DNA from: JAFLCA01 sp041907145
GTDB taxonomy: Bacteria > Bdellovibrionota_C > UBA2361 > JAFLCA01
Direction: 5' to 3'
Assembly (NCBI GenBank): GCA_041907145.1
Contig: JAYRHW010000011.1
Coordinates: 1 to 16,188 of the forward strand
DNA length: 16,188 nucleotides
Shown here: positions 1-5,891 of the stretch, one piece after another
Numbering within the stretch: the first letter of the stretch is position 1
How the letters are laid out: each line of letters begins with the position of its first letter
Notes under the pieces: generated by a model
What the model was told of the DNA's origin: nothing
The model's input: only the letters and a program-made list of their open reading frames with translations
The model's database searches: none
Translations under genes and position numbers: made by a program

Positions 1-85
1 ACATGATCTTTTGCACCAGCGGCAGCTTCATATAGCCGCCGAACAGTTGCGCTAATATTGCAGACGGATCGAGTGATGTAGCCAC
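1..85 (-). CDS. fliF: Flagellar MS-ring protein FliF, N-terminal fragment
   Basis: Only the first 28 codons are in the window; the gene continues past the left edge. The translation starts VATSLDPSAILAQLFGGYMK and continues LPLVQKIM, which resembles the cytoplasmic lead-in of FliF just before its first membrane helix. FliF forms the MS ring in the inner membrane, the platform for rotor and export gate. The start is a GTG at 85-83: an AGGGAG Shine-Dalgarno at 97-92 sits six bases upstream, and an in-frame TAA lies just before it, so no upstream ATG is possible. It follows fliE by 53 bases on the same strand, matching the common flgB-flgC-fliE-fliF order. The fragment is too short to be diagnostic, so the identification rests mainly on gene order. 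Confidence 0.8.
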   Translation of the reverse strand, partial: MATSLDPSAILAQLFGGYMKLPLVQKIM

Positions 86-138
86 TGAACTCTCCCTTTA
101 ACCGAACGAGAAACCTTTTCCGTGAATTACCAATAAAC

Positions 139-456
139 CTAGACCTGCGTACGCATCACGTCTTCGTATGCGCGAATAATTTTGCTGCGTATGGTGGACA
201 TAAGCTGAAACGCGATGTCCGCCTTCTCGAGCGCAATCATGGCGCCGTGCGTCGTTACGCCTTCCTTGCCGAGGGTTAGGCCTTCGATTTGCTTGTCTGC
301 CTCGACCTGCAGCTTGTCGACCTCTTTGATGGCATTACTGAACATCTCGCCAAAATTTGCCTTCCCGCCTTTCGCCTGTTCAACCTGGCCGGCTTCCTGC
401 GGCTTGCGGACGGGAGCAATTTGAGAAAGTCCGAATTTGATTGAGTCAATACTCAT
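139..456 (-). CDS. fliE: Flagellar hook-basal body protein FliE
   Basis: This 105-residue protein has the usual FliE length. FliE is the small adaptor that joins the MS ring (FliF) to the proximal rod. The C-terminal half is typical of the family: 'MIALEKADIAFQLMSTIRSK' followed by IIRAYEDVMRTQV matches the conserved helix that ends in a YxEIMRMQV-like motif. There is no signal peptide, as expected for a protein exported by the flagellar type III machine. The ATG follows a GGGGTAGGA stretch, and only 12 bases separate it from the flgC stop, so the two genes share an operon. The N-terminal third is variable, which is normal in this family. Confidence 0.95.
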   Translation of the reverse strand: MSIDSIKFGLSQIAPVRKPQEAGQVEQAKGGKANFGEMFSNAIKEVDKLQVEADKQIEGLTLGKEGVTTHGAMIALEKADIAFQLMSTIRSKIIRAYEDVMRTQV

Positions 457-468
457 GTCCTACCCCTA

Positions 469-906
469 TTACGATTTCACCGAGATTTGCTGGGCTTCCG
501 ACGACATGCGACGCGTCGTTTCTAAGGCCGTCACGCTGGCCTGGTAGAGCCTGCTTGCTGACATCAAATCAGTCATGGTAGTCACCACGTTGATATTGGG
601 ATACGCGACGAACCCTTCCGCGTTCGCGTCAGGATGTCCAGGCTGATACACTTGGCGAGGCGCCGACTGATCCTCGACCACAGCGACAGCTGATGGTTTG
701 GCCAAGCTCATTCGATCCAAAACGTTTCCGAACTCCGCTGGCATACTAAGCGCTGTTTGCACCACATCCTTGCGCTTATAGGGGCCACCGTCCGGCGTCC
801 TCGTCGTTTCAGCATTGGCGATATTTGAAGCGAGCACGTTGACGCGCAAGCGAGCGGCGCTCAAGGCACTCGATAGAACTTCCGTTGCGTCAAATACTTT
901 TGTCAT
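469..906 (-). CDS. flgC: Flagellar proximal rod protein FlgC
   Basis: A 145-residue rod protein. The N-terminal rod/hook signature is clear (residues about 18-35: ARLRVNVLASNIANAETTRT), followed by GGPYKRKDVV, which is characteristic of FlgC. The C-terminal helix (YPNINVVTTMTDLMSASRLY, then QASVTALETTRRM) is the other half of the family signature. FlgC assembles in the periplasm as part of the proximal rod and is exported by the flagellar apparatus, so it has no Sec signal. Its ATG overlaps the flgB stop codon by one base (TAATG), which indicates translational coupling and fixes the start. Confidence 0.96.
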   Translation of the reverse strand: MTKVFDATEVLSSALSAARLRVNVLASNIANAETTRTPDGGPYKRKDVVQTALSMPAEFGNVLDRMSLAKPSAVAVVEDQSAPRQVYQPGHPDANAEGFVAYPNINVVTTMTDLMSASRLYQASVTALETTRRMSSEAQQISVKS

Positions 907-1313
907 TACCTGCTCTCAGTAATTAGTCTGCGAAGAACTCCAAGCTTCTTTCGCATGAGATTTGTTGCAATCGTGTATTGCCCGCTGTTAAAGGCGAGCT
1001 TTCCCATTTGGATATCGATATCTACGTTGTTGCCGTCAGGCTTGGTGGCTCCGGAATAGTCGGAGGTAATATGCGCGGCTTGGGAGCCTGTTTCGTCAAT
1101 ATGCCTAGGATCGGTCTTGGCCAGGTTGCCGGTACTTTGCCCAAAGGCGGCCTCCAGCTCCTTCTCGAAATTTACATCCACTGCGCGATACTGCGGAGTT
1201 TCAGCGTTGGCAATATTGCTGCTGATGGCCTCATGTCGGCGCAGAGTAAGGTCGAGCTGCTTTTCCAGCCCCGGCACCGTGTTATCGAAAATTTTATCAA
1301 TTAAGCCAGCCAT
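906..1313 (-). CDS. flgB: Flagellar proximal rod protein FlgB
   Basis: A 135-residue rod protein when started at the ATG at 1313 (MAGLIDKIFDNT). The motif RRHEAISSNIANAETPQYRA, followed by VDVNFEKEL, is the FlgB/FlgC-type N-terminal rod signature with the FlgB-specific TP.Y.A.D..FE continuation. The C-terminus (FNSGQYTIATNLMRKKLGVL) matches the family helix. An in-frame TTG at 1349 would add 12 residues, but it lacks a ribosome binding site and lies at about the predicted sigma-54 start point. The ATG has AGGGAAAGG upstream, so it is preferred. FlgB is the first gene of the flgB-flgC-fliE-fliF operon and forms part of the proximal rod. Confidence 0.95.
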   Translation of the reverse strand: MAGLIDKIFDNTVPGLEKQLDLTLRRHEAISSNIANAETPQYRAVDVNFEKELEAAFGQSTGNLAKTDPRHIDETGSQAAHITSDYSGATKPDGNNVDIDIQMGKLAFNSGQYTIATNLMRKKLGVLRRLITESR

Positions 1314-1314
1314 A

Positions 1315-1323
1315 CCTTTCCCT
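1315..1323 (-). promoter_or_regulatory. Ribosome binding site that decides the flgB start
   Basis: On the minus strand AGGGAAAGG precedes the ATG at 1313-1311; the AGGG part is separated from the ATG by about six bases. The in-frame TTG at 1349 has no comparable site. This supports the shorter FlgB. Confidence 0.6.
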
Positions 1324-1355
1324 GGGAGTCCGAGTACAGGAGCTCCCAAGGGTAG

Positions 1356-1371
1356 TGCATAGCAAAGGCCA
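1356..1371 (-). promoter_or_regulatory. Sigma-54-like promoter of the flgB operon
   Basis: The minus strand reads TGGCCTTTGCTATGCA. It has the invariant GG and GC dinucleotides separated by ten bases, with TGGC at -24 and TGCA at -12. Four positions deviate from TGGCACG-N4-TTGCW. The predicted start of transcription is near 1345, about 31 bases before the flgB ATG. Sigma-54 control of flgB-type operons is well known in bacteria with FlrC/FleR-type activators, and such an activator is encoded 2.3 kb away. It is a prediction by eye. Confidence 0.5.
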
Positions 1372-1447
1372 TGCTCGAATATGAGAGCGTTTTTACAAGT
1401 AATTACAGATGGTTAGTTTGCGAGGGGCGTTAAAAGCTTGGCTTGCG

Positions 1448-1463
1448 CGTCAAGTTTTTGACG
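1448..1463. repeat. Inverted repeat upstream of flgB promoter, possible activator site
   Basis: CGTCAA-GTTT-TTGACG is a perfect six-base inverted repeat centred roughly 110 bases upstream of the predicted flgB transcription start. This is a usual distance for an enhancer bound by an NtrC-family activator. A related sequence, GTCAAAAA followed by a degenerate second arm, occurs upstream of the regulatory operon near 8203. Function is inferred only. Confidence 0.3.
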
Positions 1464-1485
1464 ACTTTGGGCAACAAACCAAAGG

Positions 1486-1526
1486 TCAAGGGGCACAGCA
1501 AGCATCAAAGCCGCTGCGCCCCTTGA
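1486..1526 (-). terminator. Hairpin terminator after the cysteine-rich protein gene
   Basis: A 14-base-pair stem with one G-U pair (arms 1486-1499 and 1513-1526, outer part TCAAGGGGC/GCCCCTTGA) encloses a 13-base loop. It starts 18 bases after the stop codon of the gene at 1545-1952. On the minus strand it is followed by a moderately T-rich stretch (CCTTTGGTTTGTTG), not a clean T-run. It most likely ends that transcript and insulates the flgB promoter from read-through. Confidence 0.65.
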
Positions 1527-1544
1527 TGGACGGAATGTCTCAGG

Positions 1545-1952
1545 CTACTTCATCGCGATCGAATCACCTACTGCGATACGGGTTACAGTCTTGCATGGCT
1601 GACCGGAGCGATTCGTAGGTCCGCACTCGCAGCCGCTTCCATTGCCGCAGAAATAGCAATACGTGGTGCTTGTACCATCGGAGCACGAGCACACTTTCTG
1701 ATTTCCCGAGCCGCTACAGATACACGTCGAACCGCTGCCCGTGGCGCTGCAGCTGCAGGTTGAGCCGGTGCCGGTATCATTGAGCTTCTTGTCGCAGCTG
1801 CTGGACATCATCACGGTGTTTTCATGAACGAACGCAGCATAATCACTGAGCGCCGCATCGATTTCATCGACTGATTGCGCCACGGCGCGGAATGGGAACG
1901 ATGCAACACTAAAGACAGCAGCAATCACGAACAACTTCAAAAGGGTCTTCAT
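1545..1952 (-). CDS. Secreted cysteine-repeat protein, function unknown
   Basis: I do not recognise a family for this 135-residue protein. It begins with a clear Sec signal peptide (MKTLLKLFVIAAVFSVASFP), with likely cleavage after AVA at residue 25. The mature part has a short helical lead-in (26-50) and then a Gly/Ser/Thr-rich region with 12 cysteines. Within it CxC units recur with a strict 11-residue period: Cys66/68, 77/79, 88/90, 99(/102) and 108/110. The spacers are of the SGSGNQK or SATGSGS type. Such a layout suggests a disulfide-stacked solenoid or a metal-binding repeat. GGGAGA, six bases before the ATG, is a good ribosome binding site. The gene is divergent from a thioredoxin-like gene at 2396 and followed by a strong hairpin. 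It sits between two flagellar operons, but a flagellar role is not shown. Confidence 0.8.
   Translation of the reverse strand: MKTLLKLFVIAAVFSVASFPFRAVAQSVDEIDAALSDYAAFVHENTVMMSSSCDKKLNDTGTGSTCSCSATGSGSTCICSGSGNQKVCSCSDGTSTTYCYFCGNGSGCECGPTNRSGQPCKTVTRIAVGDSIAMK
1623..1757 (-). repeat. Coding region of the 11-residue CxC repeats
   Basis: This segment encodes residues 66-110 of the cysteine-rich protein. Cysteines fall at 66, 77, 88, 99 and 110, exactly 11 apart, and a second series lies two residues later at 68, 79 and 90. The fourth unit is altered to CYFC and the fifth to CEC. The regularity is at the protein level; at the DNA level the copies have diverged, so this is an old rather than a fresh tandem duplication. 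Confidence 0.75.
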
Positions 1953-2395
1953 AAAATGTCTCCCAGGGGGTAGATAGAAAATTGATGAACAACTTTTCTA
2001 AGATTAACTTCGGGACAAAACACGAAGGACCCCCGAACCAATTGTTACTGCGTCAGTTACTACACTAGTAAGCATTCGCCTCGCGGATCGCTCCACGCGT
2101 GGTGAAAAATGTACAACTCTTTTTCTCGCGCGATGTCGTTTATACATCCGTCACTCTGGAAAGCAACGAAAAAGATCCGTCTCAAACTAAAAAATACAGA
2201 ATCGTAATATGCGGAAAATTCTGTCGTCAAAAAATCCCGCGCTCGGCTGACGTCCCCGGATGCACCATTGACCGCAGATGAACTACACAAACTTTTCGAT
2301 TGACTTTGCACCATGCTGTGGTAAACCTTCGCTCTGGTTTAGAGCATTCCTGCGTTGTTCATCGAATTTACTACCTCTTTTCTGATGGATTAAGC
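1953..2395. other. Divergent intergenic region without a convincing gene
   Basis: This region lies between the cysteine-rich gene (minus) and the thioredoxin-like gene (plus) and must hold both promoters. The part around 2100-2230 is AT-rich. A 10-base palindrome CCACGCGTGG lies at 2093-2102. A weak sigma-70-like pair, TTGACT at 2300-2305 and TAAACC at 2322-2327 with a 16-base spacer, could serve the plus-strand gene and would give a leader of about 60 bases to the GTG at 2396. The two short open frames here overlap antisense to each other, lack good ribosome binding sites and resemble nothing I know. Confidence 0.45.
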
Positions 2396-3571
2396 GTGAC
2401 CGTTACTTCAACGCACGGCAGTCTGCATGGCGCAGAGCACAAGGACGCAGAATTGTCCCACGCGCAGAGCCACGAACCTTCAGTCCCCGAAGCCAGTTCC
2501 CCGCTCGCGCGCTCCTCTCACGGCACACAAATTGGAGTTGTAGCAGCAATCGGCTTGGTGGGTCTTTCGTCGTTCTTTTTCGGGCCGCGCTCACAGAATT
2601 CTGCGGCTGTAAATGAAAAGGCTCCCGAAGTTCCTGTACAGGTTGTGCCGGAGAAGAATCCAGGTGATACCTACAAAACTGCCGACCCAAGCGCCGGTTG
2701 GCACTGGGAAGTCAAGCCCGAGGCATTGAGCGTGGCAGTGCCAGACAGCAAATTTGTGCGTTTGGTGTTTGTCGATGAAGCACGCGCTGATACCAAATGG
2801 CGCCTCAACGAGGATGAGCTCGTCATTACACTCCCGCGCCAGCCTGACTCGAGTTATGAGCTTGTAGCGTTTAATGCCCAGGGAGAGCGCGCAAATATCC
2901 CCGTCCGTACGCGGGATCCTCGATCCTTTGGATTTTTCATTACTGCTATTCCGAACGTACACGCGCTGGGCGTGCAGCGTGGCCCCGCTGACGAGCTTCA
3001 TCGCATCGCGGAAAAAACTTACGCCTTGGCGAACGAGTCCGGCGTACACGTCCTCCCACCACGCACGCTCAATCAGCCTTACAATTTCACGCTCGCTAAT
3101 GTAGAGGGCGGTCTGATAAAGAGTCAGGACTTTCAGGGCAAAGTGGTAGTCATTTTCGACTGGGCCACCTGGTGTATGTCCTGTCATGCATATATGAAGG
3201 ATCTCCTTCCGCTCATCGAGAAATATGGGAGCTCGGTCCAGTTCATTGCAGTCGACCATGACAACGCTTCACGGGCAGATATGGCTCGAGCCGAGATGAA
3301 GAAGTTCCCGGCCGGCACGCTCCATACATCGCTCTTTGCCGCGCAGGCAGCCGCTTCCAATCCGAATGACACGCTCGCGAAGGATATCGACGGCACCTGG
3401 TGGATGTCTCAACTGGGGCTCAGCGGTGTCGGCATCCCACGGCTTACTATCGTTACAGCGGATGGCAAGTTAAAGTATGCTGACGGGGCGCCATCTCCCA
3501 TAACACTGAAGCGCATTATCGATGATGAAGTAAAAAAGGCCGCCCCGGTGGCAACTTCGAATGGCGGATAG
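2396..3571 (+). CDS. Membrane-anchored periplasmic thioredoxin-like protein
   Basis: The preferred start is GTG at 2396 (391 residues), with GATGGA six bases upstream. The frame is open back to a TTG at 2300, which would add 32 residues lacking any membrane or signal feature. Numbering from that TTG: a His-rich cytoplasmic segment (His39, 43, 47, 54, 58, 74), one membrane helix (about 78-94, IGVVAAIGLVGLSSFFF), a beta-rich middle region (about 133-225), then a thioredoxin domain (about 262-412). The domain contains the active site WCMSC (Cys292, Cys295) and a cis-proline candidate in GVGIP (Pro380). An unusually long insert separates the active site from that proline. This N-in topology places the CxxC in the periplasm, as in TlpA/ResA/CcmG-like thiol oxidoreductases; CMSC differs from the usual CPxC. 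It is divergent from the gene for a 12-cysteine secreted protein, a plausible substrate. Exact reaction direction (reductase or oxidase) cannot be told. Confidence 0.8.
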   Translation: MTVTSTHGSLHGAEHKDAELSHAQSHEPSVPEASSPLARSSHGTQIGVVAAIGLVGLSSFFFGPRSQNSAAVNEKAPEVPVQVVPEKNPGDTYKTADPSAGWHWEVKPEALSVAVPDSKFVRLVFVDEARADTKWRLNEDELVITLPRQPDSSYELVAFNAQGERANIPVRTRDPRSFGFFITAIPNVHALGVQRGPADELHRIAEKTYALANESGVHVLPPRTLNQPYNFTLANVEGGLIKSQDFQGKVVVIFDWATWCMSCHAYMKDLLPLIEKYGSSVQFIAVDHDNASRADMARAEMKKFPAGTLHTSLFAAQAAASNPNDTLAKDIDGTWWMSQLGLSGVGIPRLTIVTADGKLKYADGAPSPITLKRIIDDEVKKAAPVATSNGG

Positions 3572-3600
3572 GGCACCCGGCGTGACTCCCTTTGTACTCT

Positions 3601-3632
3601 GCTAGCTTTTTTCCTGGTAACTTCTAGCTAGC
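3601..3632. terminator. Possible weak terminator between convergent genes
   Basis: Two GCTAGC copies (3601-3606 and 3627-3632) can pair around a 20-base loop, and a T6 run follows the first arm directly. The site lies between the stop of the thioredoxin-like gene (plus) and the stop of the response-regulator gene (minus), where a bidirectional terminator would be expected. The stem is short and the T-run is inside the loop, so the call is weak. Confidence 0.25.
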
Positions 3633-3639
3633 CGAATTT

Positions 3640-5040
3640 CTACTCTGCGGAATCAGCGCCTTCGAAATTGTATTCGTGCAGCTTATTGCGCAGCGTGCGG
3701 ATACTGATCCCCAACATCTTAGCCGCCAGCGTGCGGTTGTTGCCGGTGCTCTTGAGCGTCTCGAGAATGAGGGCTTTTTCCATTTCTTGCACTGTCGTTC
3801 CGGAGCGAATCGCCAGACCGGCAGGCATGCTCTCGGATGACGTTGATGATTCGATACTTTCAACGGTGATTTGTGCCCGCAGAGGACTCCCCTGCGCAAG
3901 CAAGAAGTCTGCTTCACGCGGACTAGCCCCTCTCGATAAGATCGCTGCGCGTTCAACGGCATTCTGCAGCTCGCGTACATTCCCCGGCCAAGGATGCCGC
4001 TGGAGTGCAGCAAGGACGTCCGGATTGAGCGCCGGAGCCGCATCGCCGAGATACTGGCGCATGAAGTGCTCGACAAGGCTTTTGATATCCGAAATTCGCT
4101 GACGCAAAGGTGGCAAGGTGAGCGGAATGACATTGAGACGATAGTACAAGTCCGAACGGAATTTGCCGGCACGCACTGTCTCTTCGAGATTTCGATTGGT
4201 GGTTGCTAGCACCCGCACATCGATGGAAATTGGTGCCTGACCGCCCACTCTATCCACTTCTCGCTCCTGCAATACACGAAGCAGTTTCGCTTGAAGCGGG
4301 AGCTCCATCTCGGATATTTCATCGAGGAGAATGGTACCGCCATGCGCAAGCTCGAATTTGCCGATCTTACGATTCTGCGCGCCAGTAAATGCTCCCTTTT
4401 CATGGCCGAATAGCTCGCTCTCGAGCAGGGTAGCGGGAAGCGCCGCGCAGTTAACAGCCACAAAAGCCTGCTGGGCACGGGCGCTCGAAGTATGGATCAA
4501 CCTGGCAATCAACTCCTTACCGGTTCCGGATTCCCCCTGAATGAGCACGGTAGCGTCGCTGCGTGACACGGCCTCGGCAACTTCGAGAATGCGTATCATC
4601 ATCGGATCATTGGTGATAATAGGGCGTCCCTTCGGAGCTCGCTTGCCCTTCGTGGCCCGATATTCCGAATTTTCAGGGCTAAGCACACGCTCAACCACCC
4701 GCTCCAATTCCTCAGCCGAAAAGGGCTTGGTAATGAAGTCGGCAGCTCCTTGCTGCATCGCCTCAACAGCCTGAGTGATGGTGCCATAGGCCGTGATCAT
4801 GATGACGGGGGTCGTGAGCTCCTTGCGCTGAATCCAGGCCAGTAGTTCCTGTCCAGTCATGCCCGGCATGCGCTGATCCGTGATGACAAGGTCGAAACCA
4901 TCGCGTTCCAGGAGTTCCGCAGCGCTCTTTCCATCACCCACGATGGTTAGTTCATAACCTGACCTGGACAAGCCGGCCTGGATAGCAAGCTGCATCTGTG
5001 GATCGTCGTCTGCCACCAGAATTTTCGCTTCTCGATTCAT
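3640..5040 (-). CDS. Sigma-54 response regulator, FlrC/FleR-like
   Basis: A 466-residue NtrC-type activator with full domain set. The receiver domain (about 5-120) has the acidic pocket D11-D13, phospho-acceptor D55, T83 and K105-P106. The AAA+ domain (about 138-370) has Walker A GESGTGKE (169-176), the sigma-54-contacting GAFTGA (216-221), Walker B TILLDE (236-241) and the arginine-finger region FRSDLYYRL. A Fis-type helix-turn-helix (about 417-455) closes it. Phosphorylation by the kinase encoded directly upstream is expected to let it open sigma-54 promoters of middle flagellar genes. The start is the ATG at 5040, not the upstream in-frame start at 5094: it opens with MNREAKILVADDD, has AAGGA eight bases upstream, and its ATG overlaps the kinase stop (ATGA). 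A general AtoC/ZraR-type name is possible, but the flagellar context favours FlrC/FleR. Confidence 0.9.
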   Translation of the reverse strand: MNREAKILVADDDPQMQLAIQAGLSRSGYELTIVGDGKSAAELLERDGFDLVITDQRMPGMTGQELLAWIQRKELTTPVIMITAYGTITQAVEAMQQGAADFITKPFSAEELERVVERVLSPENSEYRATKGKRAPKGRPIITNDPMMIRILEVAEAVSRSDATVLIQGESGTGKELIARLIHTSSARAQQAFVAVNCAALPATLLESELFGHEKGAFTGAQNRKIGKFELAHGGTILLDEISEMELPLQAKLLRVLQEREVDRVGGQAPISIDVRVLATTNRNLEETVRAGKFRSDLYYRLNVIPLTLPPLRQRISDIKSLVEHFMRQYLGDAAPALNPDVLAALQRHPWPGNVRELQNAVERAAILSRGASPREADFLLAQGSPLRAQITVESIESSTSSESMPAGLAIRSGTTVQEMEKALILETLKSTGNNRTLAAKMLGISIRTLRNKLHEYNFEGADSAE

Positions 5041-5891
5041 ATCGCTCTGTCCTTTCTTGGTATGCCTGCTCGAGGAAACGTCAACGTAATGCACGCCCCG
5101 CCGTCGTTGGTGGCGGAAATGGTGCCATGATGCTCTTCTACGATTTGTCGCACCACGGCCAGTCCAAGGCCGGTTCCTTCGTTCTTGGTCGTTACAAATG
5201 GTTCGAATATCCTGCTGCGCACGGCCTCATCGATGCCCGGGCCGTTATCCTTGATCTGAATATGCAGTGACTGATCAGCCGAAGCGAAGGTGCGCACCAG
5301 TATCTCGCCACGATAACGGGTGGCTTGCTGCGCGTTCATCAGCACATTATAGAGTACTTGCCTCAGTGCGTGCTCATTTCCCATGAGGAAGCTGTCATCC
5401 GCCAACTCGAGCGCAATCCGCGATGAATGAGGAGAGATCGAAAAGTGCTCGACTTGCTCTCGAATAATCGAATTAATATTCATGGGCGCAGTAGCACCAC
5501 TACTCCGCTTCGAGAACTGCAGAATGTTCGAGACAACATGGTCAATCGTCGAAATATTTTGATCGAGAAATGACAAGATTCGCAGCGACTCGGGACGGTT
5601 TTCGAGATCTCGCCGTAGCGCAGAAACGAACAAACGCATGGCTCCGAGAGGATTGCGCACTTCATGGGCGATGCCAGCCGCTGTTTCTCCAAGTGCAGCC
5701 AACTTCTCAGCTCGCTTGATCTGCAAGTCCTTCTCGCGAACTTGCGCTCGCAATAGTTCCGTCTCCTGCAACAGATCTCCGTAGCGTTCCTCGAGGCGCT
5801 TGCTGGCCTCATTGAACCGCTCAAAGGCCTGCTCGAGGAGCGCAGGCTCCAATTCGGTTTCGAGGACTGATGTCTGAGTTATCGGAGCCAC
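5037..5891 (-). CDS. Cytoplasmic sensor histidine kinase, FlrB/FleS-like
   Basis: A 284-residue kinase from the GTG at 5891. GGAGG lies seven bases upstream, and the GTG shares one base with the TPR gene stop (TAGTG); a GTG at 5930 would add 13 residues inside the TPR gene. There is no membrane segment. A predicted coiled coil (about 17-67, heptad-like ERFNEASKRLEERYGDLLQE) leads into the HisKA domain with AAGIAHEVRNPLGA (phospho-acceptor His76). The ATPase domain follows with N-box NVLMNAQQAT (182-191), G1 DNGPGI (from 215) and G2 GTGLGL (239-244). The H-box style and the adjacent FlrC-like partner match FlrB/FleS, the cytoplasmic kinases of polar-flagellum cascades. Unlike many of those it lacks a recognisable PAS domain, so the coiled coil or a partner protein probably senses the signal. 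Confidence 0.88.
   Translation of the reverse strand: MAPITQTSVLETELEPALLEQAFERFNEASKRLEERYGDLLQETELLRAQVREKDLQIKRAEKLAALGETAAGIAHEVRNPLGAMRLFVSALRRDLENRPESLRILSFLDQNISTIDHVVSNILQFSKRSSGATAPMNINSIIREQVEHFSISPHSSRIALELADDSFLMGNEHALRQVLYNVLMNAQQATRYRGEILVRTFASADQSLHIQIKDNGPGIDEAVRSRIFEPFVTTKNEGTGLGLAVVRQIVEEHHGTISATNDGGACITLTFPRAGIPRKDRAI

Noticed and set aside
1313..1349. TTG start of FlgB at 1349
   Set aside because: No ribosome binding site, position at the predicted transcription start, and a better ATG at 1313.
2093..2102. Palindrome CCACGCGTGG as an operator
   Set aside because: A ten-base palindrome is expected by chance often enough, and nothing else supports it.
2060..2314. 84-residue minus-strand frame and an overlapping 60-residue plus-strand frame (2099-2281)
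   Set aside because: They overlap each other in antisense, lack ribosome binding sites and resemble no family. Treated as non-coding.
2591..3259. 222-residue open frame on the minus strand
   Set aside because: It lies fully antisense to the thioredoxin-like gene, which has a clear WCMSC active site. It has no recognisable domain.
5040..5094. In-frame start at 5094 for the FlrC-like regulator
   Set aside because: The extra 18 residues are not receiver-like and overlap the kinase gene; the ATG at 5040 has AAGGA and an ATGA junction.
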